This document shows positions 42,693 through 51,261 of a stretch of DNA of 64,000 bases, one piece after another (positions within the stretch are counted from its first letter, which is position 1; the number at the start of each line of letters is the position of its first letter). A model generated the notes under the pieces. The model had not been told where the DNA came from. It was given only the letters and a program-made list of their open reading frames with translations, and searched no databases. This stretch comes from Chloroflexota bacterium. GTDB lineage: Bacteria; Chloroflexota; Dehalococcoidia; Tepidiformales; Tepidiformaceae. The position numbers were made by a program, and so were the translations under genes. The stretch covers positions 1 through 64,000 of the forward strand of contig JACRBT010000014.1 in NCBI GenBank assembly GCA_016234445.1. Direction: 5' to 3'.

Positions 42693-43895
42693 ATGTCGTC
42701 GCGTCCTCCCCACTACAGCGCCCGCTACCGGTTCGACCTGAGCCCAAGGCAGTGTGAGGTGCTGGAGCTTGTGGCGCGGGGACGCACGAACGGCGAGATC
42801 GCCGAGGCGCTGGGGATCACGCTCGACGGGGTGAAGTGGCACATCCGCGAGATCCTCACGAAGCTGGAGGTCGGGTCACGCGAAGAGGCCGCGGCCGTTT
42901 GGCGCGAACGGAAGGGCGCTGCCAGCCAACTGCGACGGATGCTCTTCGGACCGGCAATCCCCGCGGCGGTCGCACGGGTACTGGCGATCGGGGCTTTGGC
43001 CGCCGGTGTCGTGGCGCTCGGGACAGTGCTCGTCATCAGGGGCGACTCGGGCGGCCCCCAAACGGATGCGCCCCCGGCATCCGGCGCCGGGGCCGTGGCC
43101 GAGGCAACGCCGGCGGGGGTGCTGGTTCCACCGTGCGACGCGGCGGACTTCACGGTGAGCGTTCGCGCCGAGCCGTGGTTTGGCGACAACCTGATCACCG
43201 TGGAAAGCGTCAACAACGGAGGCGAATGCGGGCATGTCAGCGGGGTCGGGATCCAGCTCCTTCCCTCGCCGCCGGGCACCTCGTGGATCGGGTTGCCGTT
43301 GAGTCCGCCGATACGGTCCGGGGAACAGCCCGCCGTGCAGGTGATTTGGCGTGGGGGCTGCGCGGCCGTTGGCCGCCTGTTCGACATCCAGGTGCGCTAT
43401 GAGTATGCGGACGCAACGTTACGCGACGTCCCGGCCCGGGGCTGCGTCCCGGGGGAGGGCGATGCGCTCTTCCCGGCTGAGAAGGTCCGCGGGGGACTCC
43501 CTTCCTGCCGCACGTCTCAGCTCGCCCTGGGGAGTGTTCTTGTCCCCACGGCACAGCGCCTGGAGTTCGCGGTGCGCGTTGTCAACAACGCCGCACCCTG
43601 CCTCCTCCGGGGCAACCTCTCGATGGAGCTGCTGGACCGGTCCGGCTTCGTAGTCGTTGGCGCCCTGGGGAACCCCGTCGATGTTTCCGTCGAGGCTGAC
43701 CTCGACGGGCAGCTGATGACGAGGGCGCTCGCCTGGGAGAACTGGTGCGGCAGCCCGGGCACGTTTACCGTCCGTCTCGCGCTCGGCGCGCTCTCTGTCT
43801 CCTCGGTTGTCGAATCGCCGGCCTGCACCAGGCCGGGGGAGCGGTCGCAACTGGTTACCACGCCGGCCGCCGTTGCTTTGGCGCCGAACCGGTAG
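42693..43895 (+). CDS. Membrane-anchored LuxR-type regulator with extracytoplasmic sensor-like domains
   Basis: The protein has 400 residues. Residues 14-72 are a LuxR-type helix-turn-helix (LSPRQCEVLELVARGRTNGE, IAEALGITLDGVKWHI). Residues ~90-115 form one transmembrane helix (VARVLAIGALAAGVVALGTV). Residues 135-395 lie outside the membrane and contain two beta-rich repeats resembling DUF4232: PCDAADFTVSVRAE with ECGHVSGVGIQL, and SCRTSQLALGSVLV with CLLRGNLSMEL. Paired Cys suggest disulfides. This is a one-component sensor layout like ToxR. The start is fixed by TATCCT 6 nt upstream. The signal and targets are unknown. Confidence 0.82.
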   Translation: MSSRPPHYSARYRFDLSPRQCEVLELVARGRTNGEIAEALGITLDGVKWHIREILTKLEVGSREEAAAVWRERKGAASQLRRMLFGPAIPAAVARVLAIGALAAGVVALGTVLVIRGDSGGPQTDAPPASGAGAVAEATPAGVLVPPCDAADFTVSVRAEPWFGDNLITVESVNNGGECGHVSGVGIQLLPSPPGTSWIGLPLSPPIRSGEQPAVQVIWRGGCAAVGRLFDIQVRYEYADATLRDVPARGCVPGEGDALFPAEKVRGGLPSCRTSQLALGSVLVPTAQRLEFAVRVVNNAAPCLLRGNLSMELLDRSGFVVVGALGNPVDVSVEADLDGQLMTRALAWENWCGSPGTFTVRLALGALSVSSVVESPACTRPGERSQLVTTPAAVALAPNR

Positions 43896-43915
43896 CCCTC
43901 CCCGCCGTCTATCGC

Positions 43916-45205
43916 CTATTCGTACTCGCCGGCGAGGTCGCGCTTGCCCTGGTCGCTGGCGAGGGCGGCGTGGTTGAGGATGTTGCGCCCCATCGACGAG
44001 ACCTGCTCCTGGGAACGGGCGCGGTAGACCCGGGCGCGGAGGGCATGCGCCTCCTTCGACGCGGGCTGGGAGATGACGGCGAACTCCACCAGGTGGCAGG
44101 CGAGACGGTGGTCGCCGGCGTTCGTCAGCTCCTCCACCCGGGCGAGGACGCGGTCGAGGCCGCCGGCGAGGGCGACCCACTCCCTGGCCTGCTCGACGCG
44201 CGGCGCCGGGAGGAGGTTGTCGGGTTCGCCATCGTACCAGCCGCCGTAGAGCCGCCAGACGTTCCGGATGATGAACTGGGGGTCGTCGTAGACGCCGTGG
44301 AGGTAGGGCTTGTCGAGCAGGTGCCTGGGGAACTGGACTTCGTGGAGGACGCGGTCGAGGGGGGCGCCGGTGTTCATGATTGCGAGGGCCTGGCCCTCGA
44401 TGGAGTCGAGGAGGTCGGCGGTGTCGGTCAGCGCGGCCTGGATGCGATCGGCGCCGAAGATGGGGAGCCCGTGGCCGGGGAGCATGATCTCCGGCCCGAG
44501 GGCGGCCATCTGGCGGAGGGCGGCGGCCCATTCGCCGACATAGCGCTGGACCTTCTGAGGGTTGCCGGCGTTGGGGACGGCCCAGATGAAGAGGTCGCCG
44601 GGGGCGAGGAGTTTGCGCTCGGGCACCCAGGTCCAGGTGGCGTCTTCGGTTTCGCCGCGGGCGTGGCGAAGGTGGAAGGTGAGTTCGCCGGCGCGGAAGG
44701 TGATGGCGTCGCGATAGGCGACGTCGGGGTAGCGGTATTCGGCGGGCCAGCGGAAGCGCTCGATGGGGAGGGCGAACTGGCGGACGTTGATCGCGGCGTT
44801 CCAGCCGAGGGTGCGCTTGTAGCGGTCGAAGTTCCAGGCGAGGTCTTCGTGGCCGTAGACAAGCGGGCGGGACCAGCGCTTCTCGGCTGCCTCCTGTTCG
44901 AAAGGGCCGACGCCGAAGATGTGGTCGACGTGGTGGTGGGAAAAGACCGCCGCGGCGAGGCGGGCGTCGGGGCGCCAGGCACGGACGGCGGCGTGGAGGG
45001 CGAGGGTGTCCTGGAGGGAGCCAGTGTCGAGCATGACGAGGCCGTCGCCGGTGTCGATGGTGTTGGCGCTGGCGATGCCCTTGTAATAGAGGAGGCCGGG
45101 TGCGATCTCCTGGGCGTCGGGGAAGCGGGACCCGACGGGGTGGATTTCGTGGGTGGTCCTGGTGCCGTTCCAGAGGGCTTCGGAGAGTTCGCGGATGTCG
45201 GTCAT
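43916..45205 (-). CDS. Alkylsulfatase-like metallo-beta-lactamase-fold hydrolase
   Basis: The protein has 429 residues. The metal motif is FSHHHVDH (His90-His95), followed by further ligands in LLAPGDLFIW and LPGHGLPIF. The C-terminal ~170 residues (HGVYDDPQFIIRNVWRLYGG, then WYDGEPDNLLP) are the alkyl sulfatase dimerisation domain of SdsA-type enzymes. It would hydrolyse alkyl sulfates or related esters. No signal peptide is seen, unlike secreted SdsA1, so it probably acts in the cytoplasm. The SCP2-like C-terminal domain of SdsA1 is missing. GGAG lies 5 nt before the ATG. Confidence 0.87.
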   Translation of the reverse strand: MTDIRELSEALWNGTRTTHEIHPVGSRFPDAQEIAPGLLYYKGIASANTIDTGDGLVMLDTGSLQDTLALHAAVRAWRPDARLAAAVFSHHHVDHIFGVGPFEQEAAEKRWSRPLVYGHEDLAWNFDRYKRTLGWNAAINVRQFALPIERFRWPAEYRYPDVAYRDAITFRAGELTFHLRHARGETEDATWTWVPERKLLAPGDLFIWAVPNAGNPQKVQRYVGEWAAALRQMAALGPEIMLPGHGLPIFGADRIQAALTDTADLLDSIEGQALAIMNTGAPLDRVLHEVQFPRHLLDKPYLHGVYDDPQFIIRNVWRLYGGWYDGEPDNLLPAPRVEQAREWVALAGGLDRVLARVEELTNAGDHRLACHLVEFAVISQPASKEAHALRARVYRARSQEQVSSMGRNILNHAALASDQGKRDLAGEYE

Positions 45206-45250
45206 GGCTACTCCAGGGCCGCGGAGGGGCGGCGGGACAATTCTAGCGGG

Positions 45251-45350
45251 CTTGAAAAGCGGGCGGGGCTTTTCTAATGTGAAGCGAGAAATTAGAAAAG
45301 ACTGGAAGGCTTTTCAAGAGCGCTAGAGGTTCCCGGGTAGCTTTTCAAAA
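45251..45350. promoter_or_regulatory. AT-rich palindrome cluster upstream of the Fic gene
   Basis: CTTTTCTAAT (45269-45278) and ATTAGAAAAG (45291-45300) form a perfect inverted repeat. CTTGAAAAGC (45251-45260) pairs with GCTTTTCAAG (45309-45318), and GCTTTTCAA recurs at 45340. The spacing suggests a multi-site operator in the divergent promoter region, or a nested hairpin. Confidence 0.55.
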
Positions 45351-45364
45351 AATGACCGGCAAAT

Positions 45365-45370
45365 CATAAT
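45365..45370 (+). promoter_or_regulatory. -10 element, leaderless start of Fic gene
   Basis: CATAAT lies 6 nt before the ATG at 45377. Confidence 0.5.
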
Positions 45371-45376
45371 TGTTCG

Positions 45377-46582
45377 ATGGACCCCTTGCTGTTCACGAAC
45401 CCCGCCGGCCGGCTCCTCTCGGCCCGCTCGCCAAACGGCCGGGAGTACTGGAGTTTCGTCCCCGACGGGCTGCCGCCGGTGCTCGACCCGGCCGAGCTTG
45501 GGGGCCTCGTCTCGCTCATCTCGGATGCGAGTCTGGCACTGGGCCGGCTGGACGGCCTCGGACAGATCCTCCCGAACCCGGACCTGCTGGTGCGGCCATA
45601 CATGCGTCGGGAGGCCGTGCTGAGCTCGCGAATCGAGGGGACCAGGACCTCATTCGCCGAACTGCTTGCCTTTGAGGCGGCCCAGCGCTCCCCGGCGGAA
45701 CCCGACGCCCGGGAGGTCCTTAACTACGTTGTGGCGCTCGATGCAGGGCTTCACGAGGTCCGGCGGACGGGGATCACGCCTGGACTGGTGCGCGATCTCC
45801 ATCGGCGGTTGATGACGGCGACCCGGGACGCGGCGTTCGCGACCCCGGGTGAGTTTCGCCACGTCCAGAACCATATCGGAGACACAGGCGATCCTGCGGA
45901 CGCGAGGTTCGTGCCACCGCCGCCGGATGAGATGGAGACGGCCATGTCCGCGCTCTTCGACTACCTCCATGCCCCGGCTTCAGGCACCCCGGTGCTGGTT
46001 GAAGCGGCCTGGATGCACTACCAGTTCGAGACAATCCACCCGTTCCGTGACGGTAATGGCAGGGTCGGCAGGTTGTTGATCCCACTCCTCCTGGCCTGGC
46101 GGGGCCGGCTCTCACAACCGCTGCTCTACCTCAGCGCCTACTTCGAGCAGCGGCGAGGCGCGTACTACGACCGGCTCCTCGGCGTGAGCGCCCGCAGCGA
46201 GTGGGCAGCATGGCTCCGCTTCTTCCTTGAGGCGGTGGTGGAGCAGTCGGCGAGTGCGACGGAGCTGGCGCGGGCGATTATCGCCATCGGGCAGGAGTGG
46301 CACGAGCAGCTCACGAACATCAAGGCTTCGCAAACGGCCCATCGCCTGGCGGACCTTGTCCATGCGCACATTGCCGTTGACGCTTCAACCGCGGCGCGGA
46401 TGCTGGGACTCAAGTCCGCCCAGACTGCTTACAGCGCGATCGCCACCCTGGAGCGAGCCGGGATCCTTGAGGAGTACACGGGCCGTTCCTGGGGGCGTCT
46501 CTACATGGCGCGCGAGCTCCGGGAACTGATCGAATCCGCCCGGCCGCCAAGGGCTCCCGCGACGCCCGCCGGCGCGGAATGA
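45377..46582 (+). CDS. Fic-family AMP-transferase with N-terminal inhibitory helix
   Basis: The protein has 401 residues. The inhibitory motif SSRIEG (83-88) matches (S/T)-x-x-x-E-(G/N), which makes it a class II Fic protein with in-cis inhibition. The Fic motif is HPFRDGNGRVGR (221-232), catalytic His221. The N-terminal domain (1-75) is of the Fic_N type, and a winged helix near 340-385 (TAARMLGLKSAQTAYSAIAT) probably binds DNA. Members AMPylate target proteins; bacterial class II Fic proteins often regulate themselves. It is flanked by AT-rich palindromes on both sides. Confidence 0.92.
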   Translation: MDPLLFTNPAGRLLSARSPNGREYWSFVPDGLPPVLDPAELGGLVSLISDASLALGRLDGLGQILPNPDLLVRPYMRREAVLSSRIEGTRTSFAELLAFEAAQRSPAEPDAREVLNYVVALDAGLHEVRRTGITPGLVRDLHRRLMTATRDAAFATPGEFRHVQNHIGDTGDPADARFVPPPPDEMETAMSALFDYLHAPASGTPVLVEAAWMHYQFETIHPFRDGNGRVGRLLIPLLLAWRGRLSQPLLYLSAYFEQRRGAYYDRLLGVSARSEWAAWLRFFLEAVVEQSASATELARAIIAIGQEWHEQLTNIKASQTAHRLADLVHAHIAVDASTAARMLGLKSAQTAYSAIATLERAGILEEYTGRSWGRLYMARELRELIESARPPRAPATPAGAE

Positions 46583-46603
46583 AAGGTTTTGGCGATTTGC
46601 TTT

Positions 46604-46659
46604 AATTGCTAAGGCGGGGTTGAAAGAATGGTTTCATTCGATCAGCTGGTTTAGCAATT
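46604..46659. repeat. AT-rich inverted repeat downstream of the Fic gene
   Basis: AATTGCTAA (46604-46612) and TTAGCAATT (46651-46659) are perfect inverted copies, with GAATG/CATTC nested between them. It is unlike the GC-rich surroundings and mirrors the AT-rich palindromes upstream of the gene. Confidence 0.6.
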
Positions 46660-46753
46660 CTTCGCGCTGCTGCTCCCGCGGCTACGTGCTCCCTCTGGTG
46701 CCTGGGGCCGAATCCAACTTGAGATCGGGGAATCGAGCTCGCTGTGGCGGGGG

Positions 46754-46844
46754 CCCCTCACCCCCTGCCCCCTCTCCCACTGCGGTGGGCGAGGGGAACG
46801 CGGACGTTGACCGGCTTCGCTCAGGTCAAGTTGGAAGGGCGCTA
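46754..46844 (+). repeat. R1 dispersed hairpin repeat, extended copy
   Basis: The R1 hairpin (46754-46798) is followed by a second stem, TTGACC (46807-46812) with GGTCAA (46824-46829), and a tail GGAAGGGCGCTA. The final CTA is the stop codon of the minus-strand CoA-transferase gene. The same two-stem layout recurs at 55356. Confidence 0.88.
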
Positions 46845-49283
46845 CGTCAGGATGCCGGCGGCGGCGAACTCCACGATTTCGTCCTCGCTGTAGCCGAGGA
46901 TTTCGTGGAGGACGTGGTGGGTGTGTTCGCCGAGGCAGGGGGCGGCCGAACGCAGCCGGCCCGGCGTCGCCGAAAACTTCGTCACGAGGCCGTCGTAGGG
47001 GGTGGGACCCATGACCGTGTGGTCGAGGGTGACGAAGTGGCCGCGGTGGCTGAGCTGGGGGTCGTTGTAGAGGTCGGTCGGGCGGAGGACCACGTAGGCC
47101 GGGACGCCGGCATCGCGGAGGCGGGCGGCGAAGGCGAACGGCTCCTGGTCGGCGGCCCAGGAGCGGACGGCCGCGTCGATGGCGGTCCGCCGGGCCACGC
47201 GCCCGGGGAGGGTGTCGCATTCGCTCCCGGCGAAGGCGTCGAGCGGGGCGATCGCGCGGAGCGCCTGCCACTGCCCGGCGGTTTCGACGGCGATGGCGAC
47301 GTAGCGTTCTTTGCCCGCGGTCGCGTAGACGCCGTGGGGGCAGGCGCGGGCGGAGTCGTGGCCGGCGGGGCCGTGGTCGCGGCCGTTCACGGTGTAGTCG
47401 AGGATGAGCGGTTCGACGAAGTGGATTGCGGCTTCGACCTGGCCAAGGTCGATGTATTGCCCCAGACCGCTCCGGCGGCGTTCGAGGATGGCCGAACCGA
47501 GGGCGGCGATGCCGTAGCGGGGGGCGATGAAGTCGGTGTAGGCGCCCCAGGTGCCGGCGGGGGCGCGGTCGGGCCAGCCGGTGAGGCCGTGGGGCCCGGC
47601 GAGCGCGGCGCCCTGTCCGCCGAAGCCGCCATAAGTGCGTTCGGGGCCGGTCTGGCCGCGGAGGCAGGTGCTCACGTAGATGAGTTCGGGGCGTTCCTTG
47701 CTCACGGAGGCGTAGTCGAGCCCCGCCCGCTGCATCGTCCCCGGGGTGAAGCTTTCGACGACAACATCCGCCCAGGCGATGAGGCGGCGGGCGATGGCCT
47801 GGCCGGTCTCCGTGGCGATGTTGAGCGCGAGGCCAAGCTTCGAGGTGTTGAAGTTCGCCATGAACTGGCTGCGGTCGATGCCGGCGATGCCGTCCCGGAA
47901 GGGGCCACCGATCCGGAGGATGTCGGGGCGAGTGGCCGACTCGACGTGGATGGCAGTGGCGCCGTGGTCGGCGAGCGCCTTGCTGGTCATGGGGCCGACG
48001 CCGACCCAGGCGAAGTCGGCGACCCTGACGCCTTCGAAGGCGAGGGTGCGTGCCCGGCCCTGGACGGCGGCCGGCATCGGCTTCGGGGGGGCGTCGAGGA
48101 GCGCCTGGTGTTCGCCCAGCCGCGGGGCCGGGCGTTCGACGGCGGCAGGGGTGCGCGACATCTTGACGAACAGCCCCGGGTGCCTGCGCCCGCCGAGCGT
48201 CCGCCAGTAGTCGCGGGCTTCGAGCTGCGGGTCGCTGGCGATGTCGGCGGGGGTGTAGACGGGCGCGAGGAGGATGTCGTCGCGGACGGCGCGGGCGAAG
48301 AGGTCGCGCTTGGTCTTGGTGGCGAAGAAGCGGCCGACGGCATCGAAGACGGCGTTGATGGTTTCGGCGGTCAGCTGGCCTTCGACGACGTCGACGCTCC
48401 AGGTCAGCCAGCTGCGGCCGCGGAGGGCGGGGTCGAGGGCGTCTTCGGCTTCGAGCCAGCGGACAACGCGGTCGAAAGTGCGGGCGCCCATCCCGCCGAG
48501 GCCGATGGGGCAGACGACGAAGCCGTCGGCGCAGGGCCAGTTGTTGCGCGGGGCCACCCCGGGGACGAGGTCGGCGGGTGGGCCGCCGCGGGCCTCGCCC
48601 TGGCCGGGGGGGTCGCCGCCGGTGGTCGGAGGGAAGCCGGCCGCATTCATCAGCGTCCAGACCATGGCCGGCTGGGCGGCGACGTCGAGGTACTGCCCGA
48701 GGCCGGAGGCGGCGCGTTCGTTGAGGGCGATGACGGCATCAGCGGCGGCCTGGGCGCCGGCATGGAAGAACGCCTGGGGGTAGCCGACGGGCACGGGCGG
48801 GCGGTCGCGGTCGCCCTGGAGTCCGATGAGCCCGCCGGCGGCTTCGACGGTGAGGTCGGTCGCGGGGACGTTGGCCATCGGGCCGTCCTGGCCGAAGGCG
48901 CTGACGGAGACGTAGATGAGGGCCGGGTTCAGGGGAGCGAGGTCTTCGTATCCCAGCCCCAGGTCTTTCATCCTCCCGGGGGCGAAGGACTCGACGAGGA
49001 TGTCGGCCCCGGCGGCGAGGCGCCTGACCGCGTCGCGGCCTTCGGGGGTGGTGACGTCGAGGACGACGCTGCGCTTGCCGAGGGCGACGGCGGCCCAGTA
49101 GAGCGAGGCTTCGGGGTCTCCCTCCCGGTCGTGGTCGAAGGGTGGCAGGCGACGGGCGGCGGCGCCCCCGGGCGGTTCGACCTTGATGACTTCGGCGCCG
49201 AGGTCGGCGAGGAGGCGGCCAGCGAGTTCGGCCCGCGTATCGGCGAGGTCCACGACGCGGATCCCGGTCAGGGGAGGGGTCAA
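46842..49283 (-). CDS. Fused two-domain CaiB/BaiF CoA-transferase (copy 3)
   Basis: The protein has 813 residues and two family III CoA-transferase domains. The residue 25 before the GxGQ Gln is Phe in the N-terminal half (YPQAFFHAG) and Asp in the C-terminal half (AYTDFIAP). Start TTG 49283 (TPPLTGIRVVDLAD) is preferred: CCCTC/GAGGG lies 8 nt upstream, and this gives the same length as the other two copies; another TTG at 49328 opens a proline-rich extension. Its role is probably acyl-CoA formation from a carboxylic acid, substrate unknown. Confidence 0.9.
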   Translation of the reverse strand: MTPPLTGIRVVDLADTRAELAGRLLADLGAEVIKVEPPGGAAARRLPPFDHDREGDPEASLYWAAVALGKRSVVLDVTTPEGRDAVRRLAAGADILVESFAPGRMKDLGLGYEDLAPLNPALIYVSVSAFGQDGPMANVPATDLTVEAAGGLIGLQGDRDRPPVPVGYPQAFFHAGAQAAADAVIALNERAASGLGQYLDVAAQPAMVWTLMNAAGFPPTTGGDPPGQGEARGGPPADLVPGVAPRNNWPCADGFVVCPIGLGGMGARTFDRVVRWLEAEDALDPALRGRSWLTWSVDVVEGQLTAETINAVFDAVGRFFATKTKRDLFARAVRDDILLAPVYTPADIASDPQLEARDYWRTLGGRRHPGLFVKMSRTPAAVERPAPRLGEHQALLDAPPKPMPAAVQGRARTLAFEGVRVADFAWVGVGPMTSKALADHGATAIHVESATRPDILRIGGPFRDGIAGIDRSQFMANFNTSKLGLALNIATETGQAIARRLIAWADVVVESFTPGTMQRAGLDYASVSKERPELIYVSTCLRGQTGPERTYGGFGGQGAALAGPHGLTGWPDRAPAGTWGAYTDFIAPRYGIAALGSAILERRRSGLGQYIDLGQVEAAIHFVEPLILDYTVNGRDHGPAGHDSARACPHGVYATAGKERYVAIAVETAGQWQALRAIAPLDAFAGSECDTLPGRVARRTAIDAAVRSWAADQEPFAFAARLRDAGVPAYVVLRPTDLYNDPQLSHRGHFVTLDHTVMGPTPYDGLVTKFSATPGRLRSAAPCLGEHTHHVLHEILGYSEDEIVEFAAAGILT

Positions 49284-49464
49284 AGGTGGTGCCCTCGAGG
49301 GTGGTCTTGGCGAAAGCGCCGGGGCCAAAGCCTACACGTCCCCGGCGCGCGGGGCCACGTCTTGTTTCCTCGCGGGAGTCGCAGGGCGATCCGGGGGACG
49401 AGACCAGACGCGCCGCGCCGCTCTTGTCGCGGTACGGCGCGGGACAGCGTGGGGGCGTTCCTTC

Positions 49465-49470
49465 TAGAAT
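49465..49470 (+). promoter_or_regulatory. -10 element, leaderless start of lipoprotein gene
   Basis: TAGAAT lies 6 nt before the ATG at 49477. Confidence 0.55.
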
Positions 49471-49476
49471 GGCGCC

Positions 49477-50313
49477 ATGCGGGGACGCGCGTTTCGAGGG
49501 GTAGTCGCGGCGCTGGCGGTCGTGCTTCTCGCCGCGGCCACGGCGGCCTGCGGCGACGACGATTCGGGGGGATCCACGCCCCAGCCGCAGCCGTCGGCTT
49601 CGCCTTCGCCGCCAGCCTCGCCGAGCGCCGCCGCGAGCGCGTCGCCGGTGGCCAGCCCAACGGCGGTGGCGTTCCCGGCCGGGCCTTCGCCGCGCGTGCT
49701 CTGGATGATCGAGGAGCGCAGCGGGGGAACGGCGACGATCCGCATCGCCACCGACGTCCCGACCCTGGCCCAGCTGACGGCGTTCGCCGGCGTTGGCGAA
49801 GACGCGGGCTTCCCGGCGCAGACCACGACAGCGGCGGCGACGCTGCACGTCATCACGGCGCCGACCGCGTCGAAGGACGTGGCCTATACCGTGGAGGTGC
49901 GCGACGCGAGCGCGAAAAAGGCGACGGCGACGCTGGAGTCGGGGGCGGTGGTCGGCACCCAGTTCTGGGGCCGGGGGGCGGACGCGCCGAAGCTGACGAT
50001 GCTGGCGAACCGGGGGGCTGATGTCAGCTGGGTAAATCTCCGGCCGGCGCCGAACGAAACGACCCAGGCCGGGATCGTGCTTCTCGCCCGGCCGGCGGGC
50101 TGCGCTCCTCCGCAGGCGGGGTGCGTCTACACCCCGGTCAGCATTTCCAACGAGACCGCCCCCGCCGGTGGTGACACGACGGTCGAACGGCACGGACTGT
50201 CGCTGACCTTCCCGGACACGGCCCACGACTACATGCTCGTGCTCGTGGGGCGGCTGGCGAACGGCACGGCCGCGTTCTACATGTTCGACGTCAAGGCGGG
50301 GGCGCTGAAGTAG
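49477..50313 (+). CDS. Uncharacterised lipoprotein
   Basis: The protein has 278 residues. The signal peptide ends in the lipobox ATAAC followed by GDDD, a typical membrane-retained lipoprotein start. A Pro/Ser/Ala linker (~30-70) leads to a beta-rich domain (residues 72-278) with three blocks that look like Ig- or fibronectin-like strands, e.g. SGGTATIRIATDVPTL and YTVEVRDASAKKATATLE. No catalytic motif is seen. One Cys pair (GCAPPQAGC) may form a disulfide. Function unknown. Confidence 0.8.
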   Translation: MRGRAFRGVVAALAVVLLAAATAACGDDDSGGSTPQPQPSASPSPPASPSAAASASPVASPTAVAFPAGPSPRVLWMIEERSGGTATIRIATDVPTLAQLTAFAGVGEDAGFPAQTTTAAATLHVITAPTASKDVAYTVEVRDASAKKATATLESGAVVGTQFWGRGADAPKLTMLANRGADVSWVNLRPAPNETTQAGIVLLARPAGCAPPQAGCVYTPVSISNETAPAGGDTTVERHGLSLTFPDTAHDYMLVLVGRLANGTAAFYMFDVKAGALK

Positions 50314-50404
50314 GGGTGGGGATGGTGGTGGGGGCAGCGCTGCAAAGGTAGCGTCGGCCACAATGGTGGTGCCTGCCGTGCACAGCGTGTGCCTCCGGAA
50401 CCTC

Positions 50405-50646
50405 CGCCGCTCCCTCGCGGTCGCGGTACGGATGATGCGCGGCGGGTGCGGATCGGGGCGGGCAGGCGATGCGGCCAGGGTCGGCGGCGGCTACCGGGGG
50501 CGTTAGGGATGAGTGGAGGCTGGCGCGGGGCGAGGGGGGCAGCGGATGCGGCCACAGGGGCCGCGGCTACCGGTGGTGTGCCGAGAGCGGAGATGCGTAG
50601 GGGACCAGCGACGCCGCTCCGTGCCCGTCGCGGTGCGGATGGGGCG
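50405..50646 (+). repeat. R3/R4 composite repeat block
   Basis: The order is R3 (50405-50435), partial R4 (50448-50495), R4 (50513-50571) and R3 (50609-50646). It fills the gap between the convergent lipoprotein and flavin reductase genes; no gene is supported in 50314-50661. Confidence 0.75.
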
Positions 50647-50661
50647 CGGTGGGGCCGCCGG

Positions 50662-51138
50662 TTAGCCGCCGTAGTTGACGCCGCATTCCTTGAGGGTGAG
50701 GGCGTCGCGGGTTTCGCGGACGCCGGCGCCGATGACTTCGCCGACGACGATCGCGTGGTCGCCGCCGGCGACGATCTCGGTGACGTTGCATTCGAACCAG
50801 GCGGGGGCGTCGAGGAGGATGGGCGCGCCGGTGGCACCCGTCTCGAAGCCGTAGCCGGCGATCTTCCCGCCTTCGGGGGTGACGTGCTTGAAGAAGGCGA
50901 AGGCGAGGTCCTTCTGGCCGCTGGCGAAGACGCTGACGGCGAACTTGCGCTCGCTCTGGATGAGGGCGTAGGCGCCGGAGTCCTTCCGCACGCCGACGGC
51001 GACGAGGGGCGGGGCGAAGGACGCCTGGGTGAGCCAGTTGACGCTGGAGATAGTGGCTTCGTTGCCGGTGCCGGCGCCGAGCCCGAAGAGCCCGTAGGGA
51101 ATCATCCGGAGCGCGAACTTCTTTGCCTGTTCATCCAT
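50662..51138 (-). CDS. Flavin reductase-like FMN-binding protein
   Basis: The protein has 158 residues, a split beta-barrel flavin reductase domain. Visible: ATISSVNWLTQASFAPPLVA (FMN-binding region), VSVFASGQKDLAFAF and AWFECNVTEIVAGGDHAIVV with the closing His. It reduces flavin with NAD(P)H or binds FMN, possibly supplying reduced flavin to monooxygenases such as those at 52970 or 57123. Start ATG 51138 has AGGAGG 8 nt upstream. Confidence 0.9.
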   Translation of the reverse strand: MDEQAKKFALRMIPYGLFGLGAGTGNEATISSVNWLTQASFAPPLVAVGVRKDSGAYALIQSERKFAVSVFASGQKDLAFAFFKHVTPEGGKIAGYGFETGATGAPILLDAPAWFECNVTEIVAGGDHAIVVGEVIGAGVRETRDALTLKECGVNYGG

Positions 51139-51261
51139 GGTGGGTGCCTCCTGTGGGTGAGGGGGATTGTAGGGCGGCGGGCGAGGCGGTGCCACGCGGC
51201 CGGGCGGGCGGAGTAGGATGGGGCGATTCGAAGCGGCGGTCGGCCGCGCCGGGAGGAAGCC

